A stretch of 47,063 nucleotides of DNA from CAYYWP01 sp050176585 (GCA_050176585.1 JBFXHX010000032.1:1-47063), one strand, 5' to 3'; counted from the first letter of the stretch, positions 33,031 to 42,281 are shown. Numbers and translations are program-made. The notes: generated by a model from the letters alone, not told the origin.

Positions 33031-35940
33031 CTATCGCGGGGGGGTGGGCATCGGCTGGGCGCGTCGCAGGACTGCGTCCGGTATGGTCCAGCCCTGGCGG
33101 GCGGCGGCCTCGGGGTTCGCCAGCAGCGCGCTGGTCGCGAGCGGCTCGAAGGGAATCGCCGCGGGCGACTCGCCGCGGATGATGCGCGCGGCGAGATGGC
33201 CCGCGCGCACGCCGCCTTCGTAGTATTCGCGCGCGACGACCACCGCCGCGCCTTCGTGCGCGTTGCTGCGCAACACGCCGAACAGCGGCAGGCGGGCGCG
33301 GTTCGCCGCTTGCGCGATGCTGGAGAAGGCCACCGTCGTCAGGTTGCTGCCGATCTGGGCGATGGCGTCGACCCGCTGCGTCGTCAACGACAGCGCCGCA
33401 TCGGCGATCTCCGTGCTGGTGTTCACCGGCAGCGCCACCAGCTCGAGCCCGCGCTCGCGCGCCGCGGCTTCGGCGACCGCCTTGTTGTGCACGGAGTTGA
33501 CCTCGGCCGGCACGAACAGCGTCCCCACGCGGCGCGCGGACGGCAGCGACTCGCGCACGACGTCCATCAGCTCTGCGTACGCGCCGACCGTGGGCACCCC
33601 GGTGACGTTTGGCGCGTGTTCCTCGTTCGAGCGACCCGCGCCGGCTGCGATCGGGTTGGCGACGAACGTGAACACGATCGGCGTGCTGCCGGCGCGCTGC
33701 AGCGCGGCTTGCAGGGCCGGAGTCGAGAGCGTCACCAGCAGATCGGCGCCGTCGCCGATGGCCGCGTCCACCAGGGTGCTGAGCGTCGGCATGTCGCCCT
33801 GGGCGTTGCGCGTCTTCGCGGTGAAGTCGCGCCCCTCCACCAGGCCGGCTTGCCGGAGGCCGTCGAGGACGCCGCGGCGCGCATCCTCGCAGTCGGGCGC
33901 GTCGACGTACTCGACGATCGCGACCTGCCACGTCTTGTCGGGTGCGCGCTGCGGCGTTTCCCGCTTCTCGGGCTCGCGTGCGTGCGCACCGTGCTCGTCG
34001 ATGCGCACGTCGGCGCGCTCCAGCAGCGCCGGTGGGAATGCCACACCGAGGGCCTTCGCCACCTCCAGGTTGAGCGTCAACGTCTGCTCGGCGATGTTCT
34101 CCATCGGGATGTGGCCCGGGCTCGTCCCGCGGAGTACGCGCGCCGCCAGGCGCGCCGCTTCGTATCCGCTGCGGTAGAAGCCGATGCCGACGCAGGCGAG
34201 GACGCCCTTGCCGGCGAGCTCCGGGTCGTTGTTCACGATGGCGAGGCCCGCGCCGGCGGCGACCCGCACCACCGCGTCGAAGCCCTGCACGACGGTATTG
34301 TCGCCGGTGATCCAGAACGCTTCCGCCCCGCGCGCGAGCAGCGCCTGGGCGGCCTGAAACACCTCGCTGGAGCTCGCCACCGTGACCTCTTCGAGCTGCA
34401 ACCCGCGCCGGGCAAAGGCTTCGCGGGCGACGCTGACGACCTTGCGCGAGTTCGCTTCGGAGCTGTTGTAGATCGTGCCGATCACCTTCGCGCGCGGGAG
34501 CAGCTCCGCGATCAACGCGACGGTGTCCTCGACCGGGGGAAAGGAGCCGACGCCGGTGACGTGCGGCAGATGCTGTTCGAAGCTGGTGCCCGCTCCCGCG
34601 GCGATCGGATCGTAGACGTACGTGAATACCACCGGCGTCTGGCTCACCGCGGTCGTCGCGGCCGTGAGCGCCGGCGTGGTCAGGGTGACGATCAGGTCCA
34701 GGCCCCGGCTATCGAAATCCCGCAGCGCGGCCGACAGGTTCGCGATCTCGCCTTGGGCGTGCGCGCGGTGGACGGTCAGGTTCTCGCCTTCCGTAAATCC
34801 GAGCGCCCGCAGGCCATCCAACAATCCGCGCAGGCAATTCTCCGCTCCCGCTTCGGGTGCGAAGTAGACTACCCCGATCTCGAACTTCCGCCCGGGTGGC
34901 GCGGCTGGTGCCGCCGCGGGTTCAGCGGCTGCCGCCTCCGCTTCGGCCACGATGTCGGGCGGGAACTGCCAGGGGTCTTTCAGGCCCTCGAGCGCCGCCG
35001 GGTTGAGCCGCAACGTCTCGCCTTTGAGGTTCGTGATCGGCACCGAGGCGGGCGAAGTGCCACTCAATACCTGTGCAGCGAGGTTGCCGGCGGCGTGCCC
35101 GACTTTCGTGTAGTTGAACCCGAGATCGAAGAGCGTGCCGTTCGCGACGTTCCCGGGAATGCTGGTGAACACCGGGATGCGCGCCTGGCGCGCGACCGCG
35201 ACGAGCGTGTCGATCGCAGTGAGCGCGGTCACGTCGGCGCCGACCCAGAGCGCTTGTGCGCCGCGGGCTGCCAGCGAGGCCGCGGCGTCGCCGACCGCGG
35301 CCGTGTTTTCTGCATGGGCCTCCAGGATCTCTAGGCCGAGCTCGGGCGCCGCCGCTCGCGCCAGCTTCATGTTGGCTTCCGAGTTGGATTCGGCGGGGTT
35401 CCAGACCACCCCGATCCGGCGCAGGCGGGGGAACATCCGCTTGGCGATCTCCAGCGTGAGGGCGACCGGTTGCATCGTGCCGAAGCCGGCGAGATGGGGC
35501 GGATGGTCCAGCGGGTTCTCGCCGCTGATCCCGACACCGGCGCCGGCGGGATCGGCGACCAGCGCGAACACGTGGTTGGTCTTGCCGTCGCGGTTCGCGT
35601 TGGCGACCGTCTGCAGGCTGATCGTCGTCGCCGTGAGGAGCAGATCGTAGCCGGCGCTGGCGACTTCACTGGCGATCGCGTTGGCCGTGGCCATGTCGCC
35701 TTCCGCGTTGTAGCGGCGCACGCTCAGCGTCTGGCCGGCGACGAAGCCCTGCGCCGCGAGCCCGTCCAGCATGCCCTGCACGCCCTCGTCGATGACGCCT
35801 TGGGAGGCGTGCTGCACGATCGCGATCCGCGGTGCGGCGCGGGTCGCCCGGCGACGCCCGGAGTCGGACAGCAGGAGCACCGCCGCGGCTGCCGCGATCA
35901 GCGTCAGCCCGAGGGCGAGGCGTTTGAGGCTTGGCCACAT
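33031..35940 (-). CDS. ABC transporter binding protein with three tandem PF04392-type domains
   Basis: 969-aa protein. An N-terminal hydrophobic helix (7-25) acts as signal or anchor, then come three periplasmic-binding domains: about 37-330 (APRIAIVQHASQG), 353-640 (FEIGVVYFAPEAG) and 668-965 (WQVAIVEYVDAPD). Each repeats the family landmarks (VTLTTPAL-type strands, GVVWNPAE / GTIYNSSE / GTLFVPAE, and a late SIPGN-type strand). The linkers are alanine/proline-rich (337-350) and charged (645-667). Domain 1 is close to the single-domain protein at 36061-37068; domains 2 and 3 are more distant from it. Usual members have one domain of about 320 aa. No lipobox is visible. Confidence 0.9.
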   Translation of the reverse strand: MWPSLKRLALGLTLIAAAAAVLLLSDSGRRRATRAAPRIAIVQHASQGVIDEGVQGMLDGLAAQGFVAGQTLSVRRYNAEGDMATANAIASEVASAGYDLLLTATTISLQTVANANRDGKTNHVFALVADPAGAGVGISGENPLDHPPHLAGFGTMQPVALTLEIAKRMFPRLRRIGVVWNPAESNSEANMKLARAAAPELGLEILEAHAENTAAVGDAAASLAARGAQALWVGADVTALTAIDTLVAVARQARIPVFTSIPGNVANGTLFDLGFNYTKVGHAAGNLAAQVLSGTSPASVPITNLKGETLRLNPAALEGLKDPWQFPPDIVAEAEAAAAEPAAAPAAPPGRKFEIGVVYFAPEAGAENCLRGLLDGLRALGFTEGENLTVHRAHAQGEIANLSAALRDFDSRGLDLIVTLTTPALTAATTAVSQTPVVFTYVYDPIAAGAGTSFEQHLPHVTGVGSFPPVEDTVALIAELLPRAKVIGTIYNSSEANSRKVVSVAREAFARRGLQLEEVTVASSSEVFQAAQALLARGAEAFWITGDNTVVQGFDAVVRVAAGAGLAIVNNDPELAGKGVLACVGIGFYRSGYEAARLAARVLRGTSPGHIPMENIAEQTLTLNLEVAKALGVAFPPALLERADVRIDEHGAHAREPEKRETPQRAPDKTWQVAIVEYVDAPDCEDARRGVLDGLRQAGLVEGRDFTAKTRNAQGDMPTLSTLVDAAIGDGADLLVTLSTPALQAALQRAGSTPIVFTFVANPIAAGAGRSNEEHAPNVTGVPTVGAYAELMDVVRESLPSARRVGTLFVPAEVNSVHNKAVAEAAARERGLELVALPVNTSTEIADAALSLTTQRVDAIAQIGSNLTTVAFSSIAQAANRARLPLFGVLRSNAHEGAAVVVAREYYEGGVRAGHLAARIIRGESPAAIPFEPLATSALLANPEAAARQGWTIPDAVLRRAQPMPTPPR

Positions 35941-35950
35941 CTCGCTGAGC

Positions 35951-35977
35951 TATGAAGTCTTGCGCGCGAAGTCCAAT
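35951..35977 (-). repeat. duplicated leader sequence, copy 2
   Basis: 27 bp matching 24 of 27 bases of 37080-37106, in each case directly upstream of a binding-protein start on the minus strand. It begins 10 bp before the triple-domain gene start. Confidence 0.65.
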
Positions 35978-36060
35978 TGCAGCATTCACCGCGGCCACGC
36001 AGACGGGGGCGTTTGACACACCGAAGCCGCCGCGCCCCTGCGCTGAACGTGTTGCTTCGG

Positions 36061-37068
36061 CTACTGAGCTTTGGCGACGACGTCGGCCGGGAACTGCCAC
36101 GGGTCGCGCAAACCCTCGAGCGCTGCGGGGTTGAGGCGCAGCGTCTCGGGCATGACGTTGGTGATCGGTATGGTGGCGGGCGAGGTCCCTTTCAGCACGC
36201 GCCCGGCCAGATCGCCGGCGATGCGCCCGATCTCGTGGTAGTTCGCCCCGAGGTCGAAGAGCGTGCCGCGCTCGGTGTTTCCCGGAATGCTGGTGAACAC
36301 GGGAATGCGCGCTTGGCGGGCAGCGGCGACGACGGTGTCGATCGCGGTGAGCGCGGTCACGTCGCCGCCGACCCAGATGGCCTCTACGCCGCGCGCGGTG
36401 AGCGACGCGACCGCCTCGCCGACCGCGGCACTGTTCTCCGCGTTGGCTTCCACGATCTCCAGCCCGATCTCCGGGGCCGCCGCTCGCGCCAGCTTCAGGT
36501 TGGCTTCCGAGTTGGCCTCGGCGGGGTTCCACACCACACCGACGCGGCTGAGGCCCGGCAAAAGGCGCTTGGCCAGGGCGAGCGTGGCCGCCACCGGCTG
36601 CATGGTGCCAAAGCCGGCGAGATGGGCGGGATGGCGAAGCGGGTCCTCGCGGCTGATGCCGACGCCGGCGCCGAAGGGATCGGACACGAGCGCGAACACG
36701 TGGCGGGTCTTGCCGTCGCGATTGGCGTTGGCCACGGTCTGCAGGCTGATCGTGGTCGCGGTGAGCAAGAGCGCGTAGCCGCCGCCGGTGACCTCGCCGG
36801 CGATCGCATTGGCGGTCGCCATGTCGCCCTCGGCGTTGTAGCGCCGCACGCTGAGCGTCTGGCCATCGGCGAAGCCTTGGCCTGCGAGTCCCTCGAGCAT
36901 GCCGCCGACGCCCTCGTCGATGATGCCCTGCGAGGCGTGCTGCACGATCGCGATCCGCGGCGCCACGCGGGTGGCGCGCCCGCGCCCGGAGTCCGAAAGC
37001 AGGAGCACGGCTGAAGCGGCGAGGATCAGTACCAGCCCGAGGACGAGGCGTTTCAGGGTGGCCCACAC
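36061..37068 (-). CDS. ABC transporter binding protein, single PF04392-type domain
   Basis: 335-aa binding protein with an N-terminal hydrophobic helix, and sequence closely parallel to domain 1 of the next gene (APRIAIVQHASQG, YNAEGDMATANAIA, ISLQTVANANRDGK, GTMQPVA, TLRLNPAALEGL). GTG 37068 is chosen as the start because GGGAGGG lies 3 bp before it and the protein then begins (M)WATLKRL, matching MWPSLKRL of its paralogue. First gene of the leftward operon; 120 bp separate it from the triple-domain gene. A recent tandem duplication is the simplest origin. Ligand unknown; TrpX-type relatives bind tryptophan and other small organic ligands. Confidence 0.9.
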   Translation of the reverse strand: MWATLKRLVLGLVLILAASAVLLLSDSGRGRATRVAPRIAIVQHASQGIIDEGVGGMLEGLAGQGFADGQTLSVRRYNAEGDMATANAIAGEVTGGGYALLLTATTISLQTVANANRDGKTRHVFALVSDPFGAGVGISREDPLRHPAHLAGFGTMQPVAATLALAKRLLPGLSRVGVVWNPAEANSEANLKLARAAAPEIGLEIVEANAENSAAVGEAVASLTARGVEAIWVGGDVTALTAIDTVVAAARQARIPVFTSIPGNTERGTLFDLGANYHEIGRIAGDLAGRVLKGTSPATIPITNVMPETLRLNPAALEGLRDPWQFPADVVAKAQ

Positions 37069-37079
37069 CGGCCCTCCCG

Positions 37080-37106
37080 TATGAATTCTCGCGCGCGAAG
37101 TCCAAC
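37080..37106 (-). repeat. duplicated leader sequence, copy 1
   Basis: Partner of 35951-35977 (24 of 27 identical), ending 11 bp before the single-domain gene start. It is part of the duplication and may carry promoter or operator function. Confidence 0.65.
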
Positions 37107-37225
37107 GAGCTTCAAGGCGAAGGCGCAAAGCCCGAAGTTATGAGAGCGATAAGAGTTCTGAATCGACAGATGACCTTCGCGCCTCGTGTCTTCGCGTTGA
37201 AAGCGCGGCGCGCTATGGCAAAGGG

Positions 37226-37966
37226 ATGGAACGGCGAATCGCGCTCGAGGGGTGTCTCAACTTTCGCGATCTCGGCGGCTATCGGGGCGGCGACGGCCGG
37301 ATGGTGCGCTGGCGCCGCCTGTTTCGCAGCGACACTCTCACCGCGCTCACGGGCGCGGACGTGGCGGTGATCCGGGAGCAGCTCGGCATCGACGATGTGA
37401 TCGACTTGCGATCGAGCGGCGAGATTCGCCGCGAAGGGCGCGGCCCGCTGGGCGAGCACCGGTTGCGCTTCCATCACGCGCCGCTGATCGACAGCGACGC
37501 GACGATGCAGACGATGCGCGACGCGTCGCTCAGCCTCGGCGAGCGCTACCTGGTGCTCGCCGATCGCGCGCGGGAGCCGGTCGCGCAGGTGCTCACGATC
37601 GTCGCCGAAGCCAGCGGCGCGGTGCTCTATCACTGCGCGGCAGGCAAGGACCGCACCGGGATGGTGTCGGCCGTGCTGCTCGGCGTGCTCGGCGTCTCGC
37701 CGGCCGACATCGCGGCCGATTACGCGGCGAGCCAGCAGCACATCGACGCGATCATCGAGCGGCTCATGCGCCAGGAAGGCTACCGCGAAATGTTGAAGTG
37801 TCTGCCGCCCGACACGCTGCGCGCCGGCGGCGAGACGATGGAGCGGTTCCTGGAACAGCTCACGGAGCGATACGGCTCCGTCGAGGGCTACGCGCGCGCC
37901 GCCGGGGTGAGCGAAGCGACGGTCGATCGATTGCGCGCCCGCCTGCTGATCGACGACGGGCGCTAA
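37226..37966 (+). CDS. tyrosine-protein phosphatase (PTP, Y_phosphatase3 type)
   Basis: 246-aa phosphatase with signature HCAAGKDRTG (136-145; nucleophile C137, R142 or R143 in the P-loop) and NFRDLGGY (12-19) and VIDLRSSGE (58-66) typical of the family. Bacterial members act on protein phosphotyrosine or phosphoinositides. AAGGG abuts the ATG. Its stop overlaps the symporter's stop by 2 nt on the other strand (tail to tail). Divergent from the binding-protein operon, 157 bp. Confidence 0.93.
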   Translation: MERRIALEGCLNFRDLGGYRGGDGRMVRWRRLFRSDTLTALTGADVAVIREQLGIDDVIDLRSSGEIRREGRGPLGEHRLRFHHAPLIDSDATMQTMRDASLSLGERYLVLADRAREPVAQVLTIVAEASGAVLYHCAAGKDRTGMVSAVLLGVLGVSPADIAADYAASQQHIDAIIERLMRQEGYREMLKCLPPDTLRAGGETMERFLEQLTERYGSVEGYARAAGVSEATVDRLRARLLIDDGR

Positions 37967-39663
37967 ACTTCGCGCCTTCGCGCCGTCGCGTTGATCATTC
38001 CCTCGAACGCGATCGAGAGCGCGACGACGATGCCGCAGCCGACCACGTTGTACCAGAGAAACCCGAGCTCGGAACCGAAGAACAGCGCGATCACCACCGC
38101 CTGCGCGATCAGCGCCGCGACCAGGACCGGTGTCGCGCTGACGCGCCGGATGAAGAAGCCGACCACGAACAGGCCGAGCACGGTCCCGTAGAAGATCGAG
38201 CCGAGGATGTTCACCGCCTGGATGAGGTTGTCGAGCAGCGCGGCGAAGCTGGCGAAACCGACGGCGACGGCGCCCCACAGCACGGTGAACAGCTTCGAGG
38301 CGAGGAGATCGCGGCGGGGGTCGCCGCCGCGCTGCAGCATGCGCTTGTAGAGATCCACGGTGGTGGTCGACCCGAGCGCCGCCAGCTCGCTTGCGGTGGA
38401 GCTCATCGCGGCGCAGAGGATGACCGCGATCAGCAGGCCGACCAGGCCGGCCGGCACGTAGCGCAGCACGAAGCCGATGAACACGTAATCCGCGTCCTTG
38501 GTCTCGACGCCCGGGAGCGCTTCGGCGATCAGCGCCTTCGCCTGGACGCGCAGCGCGTCCGCCTCTGCCGCCGCGCCGCGAAGGTCGGCTCTGGCGCGCA
38601 CTTCGCGCTCGGCATCGCCATCGAGCGCGGCGATGTAGGCGCTCGCGGCTTGGCGTTGCGCGTCGAACGCGGCGTCGTAGCGGGCCTGCAGCGAGCGCAG
38701 CTCCCCGGCCTGCGCGCTGCGCTCCACCTTCGCGAGCGCCGCGGTGTTGAAGAACAGTGGCGGCGGCGTGAACAGGTAGAACACGAACACCAGCACGCCG
38801 GTGAGCAGGATCACGAACTGCATCGGCACTTTGAACAGGCCGTTGAACAGGAGGCCGAGGCGGCTCTCGGTCACGGAGCGGCCAGAGAGGTAGCGCTGCA
38901 CCTGCGACTGGTCGGTGCCGAAGTACGCCAGGGCGAGAAAGAAGCCGCCGGCTAGGCCCGACCAGAAGTTGTAGCGGTTGTCGAGGTCGAGATCGAAGCT
39001 GACCGCATTCATGCGGTCGAGTGCGCCCGCGAGCTTGAGCGCGTCGGGCAGCGAGACGCCGTCCGGCAGCCGCAGGATGATGATGATCGCGGCGATGACC
39101 ATTCCCGCCAGCATGACGATCATCTGCTGCTTCTGCGTCTGGCTCACCGCGTTGGTGCCGCCCAGCACGGTGTAGGCGACCACGACGAGGCCGATGCCGA
39201 GGTTGGTCGCGTGCAGCGACCAGCCGAGGATCGAGCTCAGGATGATCGCCGGCGCGTAGATGGTGATACCGGCGGCGAGGCCGCGCTGGATCAGGAACAG
39301 CACCGCCCCGAGGTAGCGCACGCGCGCGTCGAAACGGTGCTCGAGGTACTCGTACGCGGTGTAGACCTTCAGCCGGTAATAGATCGGCACGAATACCGCG
39401 CTGATCACCACCATCGCGAGCGGCAGCCCGAAATAGAACTGCACGAAGCGCATGCCGTCCTGGTAGGCCTGGCCCGGCGTCGACAGAAACGTGATCGCGC
39501 TGGCCTGCGTGGCCATGATGCTCAACCCGATGGTGGGCCAGCGCAGCGTGTTGCCGCCGCGGAAATACGCCTCCATGTCGCGCACGTGGCGCGTTTTCCA
39601 GGCGCCGTAGAGCGCGATCGCCGCGATCGTGCCGCAGAGCACGGCCCAGTCGAGGGCGGTCAT
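37963..39663 (-). CDS. sodium:solute symporter (SSS family)
   Basis: 566-aa transporter with about 13 membrane segments. Family landmarks are RGGNTLRWPTIGLSIMATQASAITFLS at the N-terminus (short form RGGNTLRW), GLAGGFFLALAYFGTDQSQVQRYLSGR and the AMSSTASELAALGSTTTVDLYKR sodium-site region. A soluble insert of about 90 residues (roughly 320-415) between two membrane helices is charged and helical, probably a coiled coil. ATG 39663 overlaps the stop of the 43-aa peptide gene (ATGA). Substrate unknown. It lies at the end of the bacillithiol-type locus. Confidence 0.92.
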   Translation of the reverse strand: MTALDWAVLCGTIAAIALYGAWKTRHVRDMEAYFRGGNTLRWPTIGLSIMATQASAITFLSTPGQAYQDGMRFVQFYFGLPLAMVVISAVFVPIYYRLKVYTAYEYLEHRFDARVRYLGAVLFLIQRGLAAGITIYAPAIILSSILGWSLHATNLGIGLVVVAYTVLGGTNAVSQTQKQQMIVMLAGMVIAAIIIILRLPDGVSLPDALKLAGALDRMNAVSFDLDLDNRYNFWSGLAGGFFLALAYFGTDQSQVQRYLSGRSVTESRLGLLFNGLFKVPMQFVILLTGVLVFVFYLFTPPPLFFNTAALAKVERSAQAGELRSLQARYDAAFDAQRQAASAYIAALDGDAEREVRARADLRGAAAEADALRVQAKALIAEALPGVETKDADYVFIGFVLRYVPAGLVGLLIAVILCAAMSSTASELAALGSTTTVDLYKRMLQRGGDPRRDLLASKLFTVLWGAVAVGFASFAALLDNLIQAVNILGSIFYGTVLGLFVVGFFIRRVSATPVLVAALIAQAVVIALFFGSELGFLWYNVVGCGIVVALSIAFEGMINATARRREV

Positions 39664-39791
39664 TCGGCCCACCTCGTGAGCGCGTAGAAAAGGAGCACCA
39701 GCGCGGCGAGCTCGCCGAGCACGAGCAGATAGAAATTCCGCCACGAGCCGAGCAGCGGCGGTTCTTCGTCGCGCGCGGTGGGGGATGGCAC
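39660..39791 (-). CDS. 43-aa single-pass membrane peptide upstream of the symporter
   Basis: GTG start at 39791, 3 bp after the PIG-L stop, and stop overlapping the symporter ATG by 4 nt. The peptide runs from PSPTARDEEPPLLG through one hydrophobic segment (NFYLLVLGELAALVLLFYAL) to TRWAE. The perfect fit between the two larger genes, with coupled stops and starts, shows that it is translated. Similar small membrane proteins are found before some SSS symporters and may be accessory subunits; that is inference. Confidence 0.7.
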   Translation of the reverse strand: MPSPTARDEEPPLLGSWRNFYLLVLGELAALVLLFYALTRWAE

Positions 39792-39794
39792 GGC

Positions 39795-42281
39795 TCAGCG
39801 CCCGGCGATGAGATTGGCGAGCAGCCGGTAGGCCCCGGGCACGCCGGCCGGCAGTTGCCGGAAAAATGCGAGGCCGGTGTACACGTAGCGGCCCCGTCCG
39901 TAGTCGGCCACCAGCACGCCGCCCAGCAACGGCGCCTCGCCCGGATCGGCGGCGCGAAACAGCGGCTGGTAGCGATCGTCCCAGCGCTCCGCGAAGTAGA
40001 GCCCGCGCTCCTGCACCCAGCCGTCGAAATCCGCGGCGCCGATCCGATTGGGCGCGTGCAGCGCCGCATGCCCGGGGTCGACCGGGACCATTGCCGCGGT
40101 CTCGTCGGTAATCCGCTCGCGCCCGACCGTCAGCGGGTACGGCCCGATCGGCGTCTCGAGCGCGGCCAGGCGGTTGTTGGTGTTGTACTGCACGACCAGC
40201 GTCCCGCCGGTCTCGACGTACGCCATCAGCCGCTCGTGCGCGCTGCGCAGGACGGCGCGCGTGTTATAGGCGCGGATGCCGACGACGATGGCGCGGAAGC
40301 GCTGCAGATCGCCGCTGCGGATGGTCTCGTCGTCCAAGAGGTCGACCGGCAAGCCGACGTGCGCGAGATCCTCGGCGACGCCGTCGCCGGACCCGGCGAT
40401 GTAGCCGATCGGCCCGGCGGGCAGCGCGAGCGCCAGCGGTACGAGGCGGAGCGCCGCCGGCTGCAGCACGACCTGCATCGGGATGTGCGCGTAGTCGATG
40501 CGGTCCTCGCGAAACGACCACCGTTTGCCGTCGATCTCGAGCGCGGGCGCGACCACGACCGCTCCGGCATCCGCGGGCGGTGTCACCTGGAACCCCACGG
40601 TGGTCTCATCCCCGGCGCTGGCGAGCGCCACGGGTACGCTGGCCGGCTCGGCGCGCCAGCCGGTGGGTAGCGGGAGGACGACATTGCCGCGCAGATCGGC
40701 GCGCCCGGCGCGCACCCGCAATGCGACGGGCGCGGACTTCCCGTTGGGGAACATCACCGCGCGCCGTGCCGGTGTCACGGTCCCGGGCGGCACGATCAGA
40801 AAGGTGCGGGTGCGCTCGCCCTCGACCGGATCGGTCCACGCGTACACGACCGGCACTTCGAGGTGGACGGTGCCTTCGGCAACGCCGATGTCGACGCCGA
40901 TCGCGAGCGGCGGCGGCCCGGCCGGTGCGCCGACGAGCTGTGGATCCGCCACATCCTGGCGGCCGGGCAGCGCCGGGCGGGCGAGCCAATACGGCACGGA
41001 TACGGCCGCGGCGGCGGGGATCGGCACGTCGCGCGATACGGAACGCTTTTCGTTCGCGGCGAGCGCGACCGCCTCTGCCAAAGGCGGAATACCCGGAAAG
41101 GTCACCCGGCGCAGGCTCAACGGCAGCGGGCCGCGCGCGGCGATCTCGACCGCCACCGGAACGGCGCTGCCCGGGACCGCGGCGGGCTGGGCCGCGGTGG
41201 CGCGCACGAATAGACCGGCCGCCGCGGCGATCAGCGCGTCGAGGCGCGCGCGCGCAGCGCGCGTGCGCGGATCGGCGGGCAGCGCCGCGAGCGGGCGTTG
41301 CGCCGCCAGCAGCGCGGGCAGAGCGCGCTCCGGGTGATCCCGGTCGAGCGCGGCGCGCGCCTCGTCCAGCGCCGCGACCAGCGGCGCCGCCGCTCGGCCG
41401 TAGCGGTCCCAGCCGAGCAGCACTCCCTCGAGAATGTCGGCCTGCGGCGGCGCGCCCGCGACGGTGACGAAGCGCTCGATGATCGGTCCACGCTCGCCGG
41501 CGACGCCGAACCCCTGACTCCGGTGCTGGCTGCGCGAGCGCGCCGCGAGCTCTCCGTACCCGAGGCCGAGGCGCGGGTCGTAGATGCCGACGTCGAGCGC
41601 GAGGGCGTCGGCGGGCGGCGGCGGCGCTTCGCGCCACGTCGGCACGTTCAACAACAGGCGCTGCGCTCGCCAGGGGACGACGCCGTCGCGCAGCTGCTCG
41701 GGAAAGCGCTCCGGGTCGGCGGCGGCGGCGAACGCCTCGCGCGCCAGGATCGCCGAGGCGGTGTGGTGCCCGTGGTTCGGCGGCCGCTCGTCGAAGCGCG
41801 CGATCACCACGTCGGGCTGGAAGCTGCGCATGACCCACACCACATCGGCCAGCGCCTCGTCGTGTCCCCAGATCGCCAGCGTCTCCTCGGGGGTCTTCGA
41901 GTAGCCGAAGTCGCGCATGCGGGTGAAGAGCTGCTCTGCGCCGTCGAGGCGGCGGGCCGCGAGCAGCTCCTCGGTGCGGATGATGTCGAGCAGCTCGTCC
42001 TGCTCCGAGCCGATGAGGTTCTGCCCCCCGCCGCCGCGCGTCATGGACAGATAGGCGGCGGCCACGTGCCGGTGGTTGGCCAGATAGGTGAGCAGGCGCG
42101 TGTTCTCGTCGTCGGGGTGGGCGGCGATGTAGAGCACGCGCCCGGTGTTGGCGAGCCGGTCGAGCGCATGGGCGAGCATTCCAGCGTGCATGGCGGGCTC
42201 CTCCGCGCGAGCGGCGCCGGCGAGCACCAGCGCCGAGGCCACGAGAAGACCGAGGCGCGGCGCGCGCGGACCGCGGATCAT
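39795..42281 (-). CDS. secreted PIG-L/LmbE-family deacetylase with large C-terminal region (BshB-like by context)
   Basis: 828-aa protein. A signal peptide (LGLLVASALVLAGAARA) precedes a PIG-L deacetylase domain (about 45-280) with the zinc motif AAHPDDE and the second motif PPNHGHHTAS. About 550 further residues include beta-rich segments and a C-terminal ThuA/GATase-like part (IVVGIRAYNTR, VETGGTLVVQYN). Start at ATG 42281, sharing 1 nt with the bshA stop (TGATG). Next to bshA it would be the obvious BshB (GlcNAc-malate deacetylase), but BshB enzymes are cytoplasmic and near 230 aa. Exported sugar de-N-acetylase is therefore just as likely. Confidence 0.85.
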   Translation of the reverse strand: MIRGPRAPRLGLLVASALVLAGAARAEEPAMHAGMLAHALDRLANTGRVLYIAAHPDDENTRLLTYLANHRHVAAAYLSMTRGGGGQNLIGSEQDELLDIIRTEELLAARRLDGAEQLFTRMRDFGYSKTPEETLAIWGHDEALADVVWVMRSFQPDVVIARFDERPPNHGHHTASAILAREAFAAAADPERFPEQLRDGVVPWRAQRLLLNVPTWREAPPPPADALALDVGIYDPRLGLGYGELAARSRSQHRSQGFGVAGERGPIIERFVTVAGAPPQADILEGVLLGWDRYGRAAAPLVAALDEARAALDRDHPERALPALLAAQRPLAALPADPRTRAARARLDALIAAAAGLFVRATAAQPAAVPGSAVPVAVEIAARGPLPLSLRRVTFPGIPPLAEAVALAANEKRSVSRDVPIPAAAAVSVPYWLARPALPGRQDVADPQLVGAPAGPPPLAIGVDIGVAEGTVHLEVPVVYAWTDPVEGERTRTFLIVPPGTVTPARRAVMFPNGKSAPVALRVRAGRADLRGNVVLPLPTGWRAEPASVPVALASAGDETTVGFQVTPPADAGAVVVAPALEIDGKRWSFREDRIDYAHIPMQVVLQPAALRLVPLALALPAGPIGYIAGSGDGVAEDLAHVGLPVDLLDDETIRSGDLQRFRAIVVGIRAYNTRAVLRSAHERLMAYVETGGTLVVQYNTNNRLAALETPIGPYPLTVGRERITDETAAMVPVDPGHAALHAPNRIGAADFDGWVQERGLYFAERWDDRYQPLFRAADPGEAPLLGGVLVADYGRGRYVYTGLAFFRQLPAGVPGAYRLLANLIAGR

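Noticed and set aside
37112..40069. 985-codon open frame on the minus strand
   Set aside because: It runs in a different frame through the symporter and the PIG-L gene, is arginine-rich and repeats no domain; a product of high GC.
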